Shown piece by piece: positions 1-5,934 of a stretch of DNA of 11,783 nucleotides (position 1 is the first letter of the stretch; the number at the start of each line of letters is the position of its first letter). The notes under the pieces were generated by a model. That model had not been told where the DNA came from. It was given only the letters and a program-made list of their open reading frames with translations, and did no database searches. A program made the position numbers and the translations under genes. This DNA comes from Nitrospirota bacterium. Its GTDB lineage: Bacteria > Nitrospirota > Nitrospiria > Nitrospirales > Nitrospiraceae. The stretch covers positions 1 to 11,783 of the forward strand of contig JACQCB010000122.1 in assembly GCA_016201805.1 (NCBI GenBank). The letters run 5' to 3'.

Positions 1-1
1 C

Positions 2-175
2 GAGGGCGAATACGGCCTGCGGGACGTGGTGGTCGGGGTGCCGGTCACGCTCGGGCGCGGCGGCGCGGAGAAAGTCCTCGAATACGACCTGACCGCGGAG
101 GAACGGTCTGCGCTGACCCGGTCGGCTGACGCGGTCAAGGAGCTCTGCGCCGTTGTGGATCGGCTGCCGGCGTGA
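2..175 (+). CDS. mdh: Malate dehydrogenase, C-terminal fragment (5' end outside window)
   Basis: Only the last 57 codons are present, ending in TGA. The fragment begins with EGEYGLRDVVVGVPVTLGRG, followed by a helix rich in Glu, Ala and Lys. This matches the C-terminal part of LDH-like malate dehydrogenases, which interconvert malate and oxaloacetate with NAD in the TCA cycle; the catalytic and nucleotide-binding parts lie off the left edge. The close family member lactate dehydrogenase cannot be fully excluded from this tail alone, but the VVGVPVxLGRGG stretch favours malate dehydrogenase. It is the last conserved gene before the left accessory block. Confidence 0.8.
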   Translation, partial: EGEYGLRDVVVGVPVTLGRGGAEKVLEYDLTAEERSALTRSADAVKELCAVVDRLPA

Positions 176-185
176 CGATCCATTT

Positions 186-220
186 CCTCCCCTTCGCTAA
201 GGGGAGGCTAGGTGGGGTCG
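186..220. repeat. Palindromic REP-like element downstream of mdh
   Basis: A perfect 9-bp stem (186-194 with 199-207) closes a 4-nt loop, CCTCCCCTT-CGCT-AAGGGGAGG, followed by a G-rich tail CTAGGTGGGGTCG. There is no T-run, so it is a poor intrinsic terminator although it sits directly after the mdh stop. The C-rich/G-rich arms plus a GGTGGGG tail resemble dispersed intergenic palindromic repeats seen in many GC-rich genomes. Its copy number here is unknown. Confidence 0.45.
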
Positions 221-319
221 AAGGGGGACGAAAGCCCTGTGCTTCCCCTCTGCGGATCGGCTTCTGGGCTGGTCCGGCTGGGGTGTGTTGTAGTTGGGCC
301 CACAGAGGGGAGGGAATCA

Positions 320-838
320 ATGAGTTCTGAGAAGAAGACTTTGGGGCAGGCAATCGACGAGATAGTTGCGGCGCTCTCAGCTCTTGATGAAAAAGCAAGA
401 TCAACAGCAATCGCCGCCGCGTGCGCGCACTTGGGGCTGGACGCGGGGCAAGTTCCCGCCCCTACCCCGAGTGCCATCACCCCGCTGGCCCAGCCGCCGC
501 AGGCTCCCATCGCGACACCTCATCATCAACGGGACATCCGTTCACTGAAGGAAGAGAAGCAGCCTGAGAATGCAAAGGAGATGGCCTGCCTAGTCGCGTT
601 CTACTTGCAGCAGCACGCTCCAGCCACTGACCGCAAAGATGTCGTCACTGTTGAAGACATGGTCAAGTACTTCAAACAGGCTCACTATCCACTGCCCAAA
701 CGAATCGCTCAGCTTCTCGTTGATGCGCGCCATTCAGGCTACTTTGATCCTGCTGAGAGGGGCACTTACCGGCTAAACGCAGTGGGTTACAACCTTATCG
801 CGCATGCCCTGCCAAGGCAGAGCAAAGCCGGTAAGTAA
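320..838 (+). CDS. Conserved hypothetical protein, first gene of a two-gene cassette module
   Basis: 172 aa. The ATG at 320 is chosen over an in-frame upstream start at 212 because GGGGAGGG lies just before it and the extra upstream residues look non-coding. Residues 1-45 form an Ala-rich helical segment (AIDEIVAALSALDEKAR), residues 46-70 are a Pro-rich linker, and residues 75-165 form a compact mixed domain (KEMACLVAFYLQQHAP, YFKQAHYPLPKRIAQLL, GYFDPAERGTYRLNAVGYNL) whose pattern suggests a winged-helix-like fold. I recognise it only as a type of small conserved protein found in accessory islands; no enzymatic motif is visible. The next gene starts 2 bases after its stop, so the two are almost certainly translationally coupled. 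An attC site ends the pair, which marks it as mobile cassette cargo. A DNA-binding or antitoxin/regulator role would fit but is inference. Confidence 0.75.
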   Translation: MSSEKKTLGQAIDEIVAALSALDEKARSTAIAAACAHLGLDAGQVPAPTPSAITPLAQPPQAPIATPHHQRDIRSLKEEKQPENAKEMACLVAFYLQQHAPATDRKDVVTVEDMVKYFKQAHYPLPKRIAQLLVDARHSGYFDPAERGTYRLNAVGYNLIAHALPRQSKAGK

Positions 839-840
839 GC

Positions 841-1647
841 ATGCTCCAGCTACTCCGAGACGCGATAGGGCGCGTCGAGGCGCTGCAGCGCGAGCTATCT
901 CGACTAAAAGCCGCGCACGTCAACTCCGAAACGGACAAGCAAGCGATTCGGGCCGTTGTAGACGAGTACTTCCGATCCATTCGGCCGTCGATCGCCATCT
1001 ATCCCGCGCTCGCAGGCGAGCTCGGGTATGTGGACTCCACTCTTCAAAACATACTATTGCTTTCACATCGTCGCTCAACCGTCGCGGCATACCGAAAGCT
1101 CCTTGGACAGTGCAAGAAGGCATTGGTAGCGCTGGACACGCTTGCACTAACCCAAGCGCACCACCCTTCAAACGCAGCGCAGAAGGGCGGAGTCGACGGA
1201 CGAATTCTCGAAACGCTACAACGGCTCCTTCCATCCGCAGCGGCTGCTTATGAACAGGCGTTGCTGGATCTAGAGCAGAAAAGAATCTCATACCGCGGAC
1301 CAGCAACCGACTTACGCGAGGCGCTCCGAGAAACTCTCGACCATCTAGCACCAGACGTCGCCGTGACGAAGCAGCAAGGTTACAAGGTCGAACCCAACAC
1401 GAACGGCCCCACAATGAAGCAAAAAGTCAGGTATGTCCTCTTGTCGCGAGGTATGTCCCGCACGTTAACTGAGCCGTCGGAGCGCGCTGCCGACGCGGTG
1501 GATGAGGCGGTAGGAGCCTTCGTCCGTTCCGTTTATTCCCGATCTAGCCTCTCCACCCACACCCCAACCGACCGCGACGAAGTCTTACGCATTCGAGATT
1601 GGGTGAGGGTCGTAATGTGTGAGCTACTGGAGATCAGGGGTGCATGA
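841..1647 (+). CDS. Hypothetical protein, possible HEPN-like / predicted pPIWI-associating nuclease family
   Basis: 268 aa, starting 2 bases after the stop of the previous gene, with stop TGA immediately before an attC site. Residues 1-30 are a likely coiled coil. The most conserved-looking part is residues 151-172, YRGPATDLREALRETLDHLA followed by PD, then a Lys-rich MKQKVRYVL segment (192-200) and a C-terminal helical region. R163 and H168 make an RX4H pair (RETLDH), the spacing seen in HEPN ribonucleases. From memory this block resembles proteins annotated as predicted pPIWI-associating nucleases; that assignment is unverified and no PIWI gene is visible here. A role as the effector of a two-gene conflict module, with the small upstream protein as regulator, is inference. 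Confidence 0.7.
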   Translation: MLQLLRDAIGRVEALQRELSRLKAAHVNSETDKQAIRAVVDEYFRSIRPSIAIYPALAGELGYVDSTLQNILLLSHRRSTVAAYRKLLGQCKKALVALDTLALTQAHHPSNAAQKGGVDGRILETLQRLLPSAAAAYEQALLDLEQKRISYRGPATDLREALRETLDHLAPDVAVTKQQGYKVEPNTNGPTMKQKVRYVLLSRGMSRTLTEPSERAADAVDEAVGAFVRSVYSRSSLSTHTPTDRDEVLRIRDWVRVVMCELLEIRGA

Positions 1648-1648
1648 G

Positions 1649-1716
1649 GCCCAACAAGGCGTTCAACCCGACGGGCCCGCCTCCGGCGGGCCCGCGGGTT
1701 AACTTGGACGTTAGGC
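1649..1716 (+). other. Integron attC recombination site (attC1)
   Basis: A 68-bp site starting 1 base after the stop of the preceding gene. R'' is GCCCAAC (1649-1655, consensus RYYYAAC) and R' is GTTAGGC (1710-1716, consensus GTTRRRY). L'' (GCGTTCAACCCG) and L' (CGGGTTAACTTGGACG) are imperfectly complementary, leaving unpaired bases as expected of attC bottom-strand hairpins. The centre is a perfect 10-bp stem, 1672-1681 with 1685-1694, closed by TCC. Size, order of boxes and position directly after a stop codon all match a gene-cassette 3' end. Confidence 0.9.
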
Positions 1717-1734
1717 AGCTTGGGAGGGGGCGTT

Positions 1735-2148
1735 GTGGGAGAGCCGGCAAGCGATTCGAGGAGCGAAGGTGCGAAGAGGGCGTGGGAGACACGGCGCAGT
1801 GCGAGATACCGTGCTAGCAAGAGCGAACGGGCCAGCAAGAGCGCTCTCGCAGAATGGTGCCGCGCGAACGGCTGGAAGCTGTTGTTCTTCGAGGGCGAGA
1901 CAGGGGCTCCTCGAATGGGCATCGTCGACGCCGTCATCGCGCGTATCAGGCCGGACGATGCCGACGCCGTTGACTTGCGGCTTGTGCAGCTCAAGGCGGG
2001 ATCTGGTGGGCTGACCGCGACGGAAATCTCCCGTCTGAAGCACGCCGTTGCTATGCTGACGACGGACTGGTTGCTTGCAGCGTTCGACGGTGAGACACTA
2101 CACCTTGTGCCAGAGACTTCGCGGAAAGGGACACACCGCCGTGGCTAA
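1735..2148 (+). CDS. Small cassette-type protein of unknown function, possible PD-(D/E)XK-like core
   Basis: 137 aa from GTG 1735, chosen because a strong purine run GGGAGGGGG (1722-1730) lies just upstream; a TTG at 1720 would add five residues. Residues 10-35 are strongly basic (AKRAWETRRSARYRASKSER), suggesting nucleic-acid binding. Then come AEWCRANGWKLLFFEGE (39-55), MGIVDAVIARI (61-71) and LRLVQLKAG (81-89). The order Glu, then Asp65 in a hydrophobic strand, then Q85-L86-K87 resembles the PD-(D/E)XK nuclease core with Gln replacing the usual acid; this is a pattern judgement only. The gene begins 19 bases after attC1 and runs in the same direction as its neighbours, which fits a cassette gene. 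The short stretch after its stop carries a possible degenerate attC. No family is recognised. Confidence 0.65.
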   Translation: MGEPASDSRSEGAKRAWETRRSARYRASKSERASKSALAEWCRANGWKLLFFEGETGAPRMGIVDAVIARIRPDDADAVDLRLVQLKAGSGGLTATEISRLKHAVAMLTTDWLLAAFDGETLHLVPETSRKGTHRRG

Positions 2149-2212
2149 CGGCGGGCCTCTTCGGAACCCGCACAGATGTGCTCTTGAGGTAGGGGGCCGA
2201 AGAATCTAAGCC
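2143..2212 (+). other. Possible degenerate attC site
   Basis: GGCTAAC (2143-2149) overlaps the stop of the preceding gene and resembles an R'' box with one deviation. Internal arms TCTTCGG (2158-2164) and CCGAAGA (2197-2203) are perfectly complementary, and CTAAGCC (2206-2212) could be a decayed R' partner. There is no GTTRRRY box, so this is at best an eroded site. Confidence 0.25.
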
Positions 2213-2233
2213 TACTGGAGGCAAAGTAACTAT

Positions 2234-2260
2234 CCGCCGCGATTTGATCGAACGCGGCGG
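2234..2260. repeat. Inverted repeat upstream of hicB
   Basis: CCGCCGCG (2234-2241) and CGCGGCGG (2253-2260) are perfect 8-bp arms around an 11-base spacer, 30 bases before the hicB start. A shorter CAACC-GAA-GGTTG hairpin (2263-2275) follows. HicAB operons are commonly autoregulated at upstream inverted repeats, so this could be an operator or a leader hairpin; no clear -35/-10 pair is visible. Confidence 0.35.
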
Positions 2261-2290
2261 CTCAACCGAAGGTTGGTATGGAGGTCTTCG

Positions 2291-2506
2291 ATGCACAACG
2301 AGTTCACAGCAATCATTGAGCGCGACGGTGAGTGGTATGTCGCGTACTGTCCGGAGGTGCCTGGTGCCAACGGGCAGGGCCGCACGAAGGAAGAGGCGCG
2401 AGCCAGCTTAGCTGCAGCTATCGCACTCATCCTTGAGGACCGCCGCGAAGACGCGCTGCGCGGAATACCGCCTGACGCAGAGCGTGAAACGGTGATCGTC
2501 GAGTGA
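2291..2506 (+). CDS. hicB: HicB-family antitoxin
   Basis: 71 aa, with GGAGGT (2280-2285) five bases before the ATG. The sequence FTAIIERDGEWYVAYCPEVP (residues 5-24) followed by GQGRTKEEARASLAAAIALI is the hallmark partial RNase-H-like fold of HicB, which binds and neutralises the HicA mRNA interferase. At 71 residues it is the short form and lacks an obvious C-terminal ribbon-helix-helix or HTH domain, so DNA-binding autoregulation would have to come from the complex or another factor. Its stop overlaps the hicA GTG start (GTGA), a tight coupling. It sits in the left accessory block next to attC-bounded genes and may itself be cassette cargo, although no attC follows hicA. Confidence 0.88.
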   Translation: MHNEFTAIIERDGEWYVAYCPEVPGANGQGRTKEEARASLAAAIALILEDRREDALRGIPPDAERETVIVE

Positions 2507-2697
2507 AGCGGAGCAGTTTGCTCAAACACCTTCGCCGGCATGGGTGTTATCTCAAGCGCGAAGGAGGCGAGCATTCGCTATGGTGCAACCCCGCGACCGG
2601 TGCTGTCGAGGCGGTCCCTCGGCACCAAGAGATCGGGAACAATCTGGCCCGCAAGATTTGTCGTAACCTCACGGTGCCTGAGATGGGCAGCGAGTGA
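2503..2697 (+). CDS. hicA: HicA-family mRNA interferase toxin
   Basis: 64 aa, with a GTG start overlapping the hicB stop by four bases (GTGA). The pattern SSLLKHLRRHGCYLKREGGE, then HSLW, CNP and AVPRHQEIGNNLARKICRNL matches the compact dsRBD-like HicA toxins that cleave mRNA. The conserved active-site histidine is the one in GGEHSLW (about residue 24). All expected elements are present and the frame is open, so the toxin looks intact. Antitoxin-before-toxin order is found in many hicBA operons. The stretch after its stop holds small hairpins but no convincing terminator or attC. Confidence 0.88.
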   Translation: MKRSSLLKHLRRHGCYLKREGGEHSLWCNPATGAVEAVPRHQEIGNNLARKICRNLTVPEMGSE

Positions 2698-2779
2698 ACG
2701 CTGTTAATCCAGCGGGAGGTCCCCGCCTATAAGGGCGTGGGAATCTACTTCACGGTCCTCTTGCCTGCTTCCCTGTTGC

Positions 2780-2809
2780 TTGACATTTCGGGGGTCGCTC
2801 CTGTAGATA
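2780..2809 (+). promoter_or_regulatory. Probable sigma-70-type promoter for the PuuD-like gene
   Basis: A perfect -35 box TTGACA (2780-2785) is followed after 18 bases by TAGATA (2804-2809) as the -10. It lies about 35 bases before the downstream start codon and falls where the accessory block ends and conserved genes resume. Confidence 0.5.
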
Positions 2810-2843
2810 TTTTCACTCAGCGGTCAACCAAAAGAGGTGCAGG

Positions 2844-3428
2844 ATGAAATTTCTCGAAGATCCATATCAGACGATAGGGGTGGGACTCGCCCTCACGGTG
2901 GTCTTAGTCATGGCGTTTACGATGGGCGTCGGCACGACGGAGACGGACTGGCTGGGCATGCTTATGCGGTGGGTCCATTTTCTGGCCGGCATCACCTGGA
3001 TCGGCCTGCTGTATTTCTTCAACCTGATCAACGCATCGTTCCTCAAGAGCCTCGACGGCCAGACCAAGAACATCGTGATTCCCAAGCTCATGCCCGCGGC
3101 GTTGACGTGGTTCCGCCATGGGGCGACCGTCACGGTGCTGGCGGGGCTCCTCCTCTACGGGCACATGTATGCCAAGGGCGGAACCGGGGCCGTCGCGCTG
3201 GGGATCGGCGGTCTGATCGGGATCATTATGATGGCCAACGTGCATGCGATCATCTGGCCCAACCAGAAAAAGATCATCGCGGCCGTGGAAAAGTTCACCA
3301 AGGATGGGACCGCGACGCCTCCCGAAATGGCCGGGTGGGGCCGCACGGCTCTGCTGGCCTCGCGCGTCAACTTCATGCTGTCGATCCCGATGCTGTTCTT
3401 CATGGGCGCCGGCAGCCACCTCAAGTAA
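2844..3428 (+). CDS. PuuD-like integral membrane protein (urate oxidase N-terminal domain-like)
   Basis: 194 aa, with AGAGGTGCAGG before the ATG. Five hydrophobic segments are visible at about residues 9-30, 43-65, 90-108, 114-138 and 168-188, with short loops. MRWVHFLAGITWIGLLYFFN (41-60) and the IIWPNQKKII stretch (136-145) resemble the membrane part of PuuD-type urate hydroxylases. Those proteins carry a C-terminal cytochrome c domain; here no CXXCH motif is present and the protein ends after the last helix. It is therefore a membrane-domain-only relative, and urate oxidation cannot be assumed. Histidines in or near helices (H45, H92, H107, H134) could be haem ligands, by inference. It has its own promoter upstream and a hairpin downstream, so it is probably monocistronic. 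Confidence 0.7.
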   Translation: MKFLEDPYQTIGVGLALTVVLVMAFTMGVGTTETDWLGMLMRWVHFLAGITWIGLLYFFNLINASFLKSLDGQTKNIVIPKLMPAALTWFRHGATVTVLAGLLLYGHMYAKGGTGAVALGIGGLIGIIMMANVHAIIWPNQKKIIAAVEKFTKDGTATPPEMAGWGRTALLASRVNFMLSIPMLFFMGAGSHLK

Positions 3429-3440
3429 TCATTGCAGATC

Positions 3441-3480
3441 GGTCGGCGGGCTCCTCTGAAAAGAGGGTGACCCGCCGGCC
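3441..3480 (+). terminator. Strong hairpin after the PuuD-like gene, possible terminator
   Basis: CGGCGGG (3444-3450) pairs perfectly with CCCGCCG (3471-3477), and an inner CTCT-GAAA-AGAG hairpin stacks inside. GG/CC extend the outer stem past a bulged T. It begins about 13 bases after the stop codon. The T-run is weak (CTTATGCTCTT), so termination efficiency is uncertain. Confidence 0.5.
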
Positions 3481-3577
3481 TTATGCTCTTCCCCATCGAG
3501 CCATTCTTCGGGCCATTCTTCCAACGACAGGGCTGAAGGACCTACCAGGTGCTTTTGGCATAGGCCACAGGCCCTAA

Positions 3578-3592
3578 CTGCTTGAGAAGCAG
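3578..3592. repeat. Short perfect palindrome upstream of the nuoF-like promoter
   Basis: CTGCTT (3578-3583) and AAGCAG (3587-3592) flank GAG. It lies just upstream of the -35 element at 3614, in a stretch also rich in AGGCC repeats. It could be an operator or a leftover hairpin; nothing else supports a function. Confidence 0.3.
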
Positions 3593-3613
3593 GCCTATTC
3601 AGGCTGTTTCGGC

Positions 3614-3642
3614 TTGACGGGGGTGGGAGGGGCCTATATAGT
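3614..3642 (+). promoter_or_regulatory. Sigma-70-type promoter of the nuoF-fdx-iscA operon
   Basis: TTGACG (3614-3619), a 17-base spacer and TATAGT (3637-3642) form a near-consensus promoter. Predicted transcription would begin near 3650, giving a leader of about 57 bases with GGAGG (3694-3698) eight bases before the GTG start of the nuoF-like gene. Confidence 0.7.
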
Positions 3643-3706
3643 AAACACTCCAGGCTCGCTGTCCTGGATGTGGCTCTAGGTAGGTCAACGGTCGGAGGAC
3701 GGTAGA

Positions 3707-5011
3707 GTGGAAACTCTCGCTGAGCCGAGACTCTTGCAGCAATTGGATGGTCCCCCGTGGGACATCGACGCGTACGTCAAGGTCGGGGGCTATGAGGCCT
3801 GGCGCAAGTGCGTTACGTCCATGCAGCCGGATGACGTTGTCGAAGAACTCAAAAAATCCGGGCTGCGCGGTCGGGGCGGTGCGGGATTTCCCACGGGGAT
3901 CAAGTGGGGCAAGGTGCTGAGCCATCGGGTCAAGGAACATTATTTCGTTTGCAATGCCGGCGAACACGAACCGGGGACATTCAAAGATCGCTATTTGCTG
4001 AAGCATGTGCCGCATCAGTTGCTGGAAGGCTGTCTGATCGCGGCCTACACGGTCCAGGCCAAGGCCGCGTTCATCTACGTCAATCACGAATATCAGGAGG
4101 AGCGGCAGAATCTGAAGAAGGCGATCGAGCAGGCGAGGGCCAAGGGGCTACTGGGCAAGAATCTGTTGGGAAGCGGGCGGGACTTGGAGATCGAGATATT
4201 CGAAGGACACGGCTCCTACGTGGCCGGCGAAGAGACGGCCATGCTGGAGTCCATGCAGGGGCGGCCGGCCATGCCTCGGCAGAAACCGCCGTTTTACCCG
4301 ACGGATTTCGGTCTCTACGGCAAGCCCACGCTGGTCAACAACGTCGAAACGCTTTGCAACATTCCGCGGATTCTCCGGAAGGGCGCAGACTGGTTTACGC
4401 AGGTCGGCACCGAGAAGTGTCCGGGCACGATGCTGTTCTCGCTCAGCGGGGCGGTGAACAAGCCGGGCGTGTACGAAATGCCGATGGGGACCCCGCTTCG
4501 TCGCTTGATCGAAGACTTCGGCGGCGGCGTTCCCGGCGGGCGCAAGGTGAAGGCGGTGTTCCCGGGCGGCCCGGCGTTCTCGATGGTCACGGCCGATGAG
4601 TTGGATCTTCCGATGGACTTCGACTCGCTCAAGAAGGCAGGCACGGGCCTGGGATCGGCCGGCGTGATCGTGGTGGACGATGCTACCTGTATGGTGGCGC
4701 AGACCCTCAAGTTCTCCGACTTTTTTAAGAATGAAAGCTGCGGGCAATGCCCGCCCTGCCGCATGGGGACGCTGAATTTGGCCACCTTGCTCGCCAAGGT
4801 CGAGCGTGGCGAAGGGACACAGAAAGACCTCGACGCCATGCTGCAGCTCTGTGGGTTTGTCAAGGGGACCGGGTACTGTACGCTGGTGACCGGGGCGGCG
4901 GTTCTTGTGCAGAGCAGTCTGCGCCTGTTCCGGCAAGAGTTCGAAGAACACATTGCGCGCAAGCGCTGTCCTTCTCGTCCCGCTGCGGCGGGCGTGGGGG
5001 CCGGCGCCTGA
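3707..5011 (+). CDS. nuoF: NuoF-like FMN / 4Fe-4S NADH-oxidising subunit
   Basis: 434 aa, GTG start with GGAGG at a spacing of 8. In order: the FMN-binding loop GRGGAGFPTGIKW (55-67), the NADH/FMN motif region NAGEHEPGTFKDR (83-95), the second glycine-rich motif GHGSYVAGEETAM (167-179), a SLBB-like region (about 245-300), and a 4Fe-4S (N3-type) domain with C345, C348, C351 (ESCGQCPPCRMG) and C391. This is the NADH-oxidising 51-kDa subunit family of complex I, NAD-reducing hydrogenases and NAD-dependent formate dehydrogenases. Unusually, the canonical Asp-Glu of NADE(x)EPGT is Gly85-Glu86 with His at 87. No nuoE or nuoG is adjacent; a [2Fe-2S] ferredoxin follows instead, so a separate electron-transfer complex is as likely as complex I. 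Length is normal for the family. Confidence 0.85.
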   Translation: METLAEPRLLQQLDGPPWDIDAYVKVGGYEAWRKCVTSMQPDDVVEELKKSGLRGRGGAGFPTGIKWGKVLSHRVKEHYFVCNAGEHEPGTFKDRYLLKHVPHQLLEGCLIAAYTVQAKAAFIYVNHEYQEERQNLKKAIEQARAKGLLGKNLLGSGRDLEIEIFEGHGSYVAGEETAMLESMQGRPAMPRQKPPFYPTDFGLYGKPTLVNNVETLCNIPRILRKGADWFTQVGTEKCPGTMLFSLSGAVNKPGVYEMPMGTPLRRLIEDFGGGVPGGRKVKAVFPGGPAFSMVTADELDLPMDFDSLKKAGTGLGSAGVIVVDDATCMVAQTLKFSDFFKNESCGQCPPCRMGTLNLATLLAKVERGEGTQKDLDAMLQLCGFVKGTGYCTLVTGAAVLVQSSLRLFRQEFEEHIARKRCPSRPAAAGVGAGA

Positions 5012-5031
5012 TCGATGCGGAGTGAGTGCCG

Positions 5032-5406
5032 ATGCCGAGGGTGACGTTTCTCCACCCGGACGGAAAGAGCGGCGACGTGCCGGCCGGTTTGACGCTCTTG
5101 GAAGCCGCGCAAGCGCTCGGGTTTCCACTGAACCACGATTGCGGAGGCAATGCTTCCTGTACCACCTGCCGGGTTGAAATCCAGATCGGGGGGGAGCATC
5201 TGTCCGAGATCGACTTCGACGAGCAGGATCTGCTGGACCGCGAGGCGCTGAGCGAGCCGTGGCACAGGCTGGGCTGCCAGGCCAAGGTCAAGGGGGATGT
5301 CGTCGTCCGCGTGCCTGAGCAGAAATGGGAGCCCCCCACGTCTGCCGGGCAGACCCGCGCCACGCAGGAGCCCGCGACTGCAGAGAGTCAGTGCAAGGTG
5401 CCGTAA
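5032..5406 (+). CDS. [2Fe-2S] ferredoxin
   Basis: 124 aa. ATG 5032 is preferred to GTG 5026 because GGAG (5019-5022) is nine bases upstream. It is a plant/adrenodoxin-type fold: the N-terminal strand pair RVTFLHPDGK is followed by LTLLEAAQALGFPLNHDCGG. The cluster ligands are C37, C43, C46 (C-X5-C-X2-C, CGGNASCTTC) and C82 (LGCQ). The CX5CX2C spacing is that of ISC-type and adrenodoxin-like ferredoxins. Residues 98-124 are an extra polar tail with a final cysteine (C121), beyond the normal domain. It lies 20 bases after the nuoF-like gene and 52 before the A-type carrier gene, so it is probably the electron partner of the flavoprotein and is matured within the same operon. It acts in the cytoplasm. 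Confidence 0.88.
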   Translation: MPRVTFLHPDGKSGDVPAGLTLLEAAQALGFPLNHDCGGNASCTTCRVEIQIGGEHLSEIDFDEQDLLDREALSEPWHRLGCQAKVKGDVVVRVPEQKWEPPTSAGQTRATQEPATAESQCKVP

Positions 5407-5458
5407 CCAATCCCGTCACGAGCCTGCTGGAAGGCGATCGATATAAGGGAGGAAGCCG

Positions 5459-5779
5459 ATGATCACCATTACGCCACTCGCGGAAGCGAAGATTCGGGAT
5501 CTCATGAAGGAAGAAAAGGACGTGGTCGGCCTGCGCATTTACGTGCGGGGCGGCGGGTGCCACGGCTATCAATATGGGATGGCGTTCGAGTCCAAGACGG
5601 CCGACGATGATACGATCATCGAGAAGGGCGACGTGAAGGTCATCATGGATTCGCAGAGCGCGCCGCTGCTTCAGGGGACGGAGGTGGACTACGTAGACAG
5701 CCTGCAAGGGTCCGGCTTTGCGATCAAAAACCCGCAGGCCAAGACCACCTGTGGGTGCGGCAGCTCGTTCAGTGCGTAA
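5459..5779 (+). CDS. A-type Fe-S cluster carrier (IscA/ErpA/HesB family)
   Basis: 106 aa, with GGGAGG (5447-5452) upstream of the ATG. It shows the full family pattern: ITITPLAEAKIRDLM at the start, GLRIYVRGGGCHGYQYGM with C34, and TTCGCGSSF near the end with C98 and C100. These three cysteines coordinate Fe or the Fe-S cluster that is handed to apo-proteins. The final CGCGSSF resembles ErpA as much as IscA, so no gene symbol is forced. As last gene of an operon with a 4Fe-4S flavoprotein and a 2Fe-2S ferredoxin, it may serve those proteins preferentially. A strong intrinsic terminator follows 61 bases later. Confidence 0.9.
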   Translation: MITITPLAEAKIRDLMKEEKDVVGLRIYVRGGGCHGYQYGMAFESKTADDDTIIEKGDVKVIMDSQSAPLLQGTEVDYVDSLQGSGFAIKNPQAKTTCGCGSSFSA

Positions 5780-5840
5780 GGAGCGCCGTCGGTCATCCGC
5801 GCTCAGCCGGCAGCATGAAGAGCACATAAAGTAGGGAAGG

Positions 5841-5883
5841 GCCGGGTTGCTTTTCACAGGAGACGCAATCCGGCTTTTCTTTT
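5841..5883 (+). terminator. Rho-independent terminator of the nuoF-fdx-iscA operon
   Basis: GCCGGGTTGC (5841-5850) pairs with GCAATCCGGC (5865-5874), a 10-bp stem with one G-T pair, and is followed directly by TTTTCTTTT (5875-5883). Confidence 0.9.
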
Positions 5884-5934
5884 GTGTCTCTTCACCGCCG
5901 GCTGAAGGCTGAGAGCTGGAAGTTGAGTTTTCTT

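Noticed and set aside
293..299. GTTGGGC as an attC R' box closing a cassette to the left
   Set aside because: It fits GTTRRRY, but 176-292 contains no RYYYAAC partner and no L''/L' pairing.
212..319. Upstream in-frame start for the first cassette gene
   Set aside because: The added 36 residues lie in the palindromic/leader region and the ATG at 320 has a strong Shine-Dalgarno sequence.
4148..5265. Long minus-strand open frames opposite the nuoF-like and ferredoxin genes
   Set aside because: They are shadows caused by high GC; the plus-strand frames carry full sets of cofactor-binding motifs.
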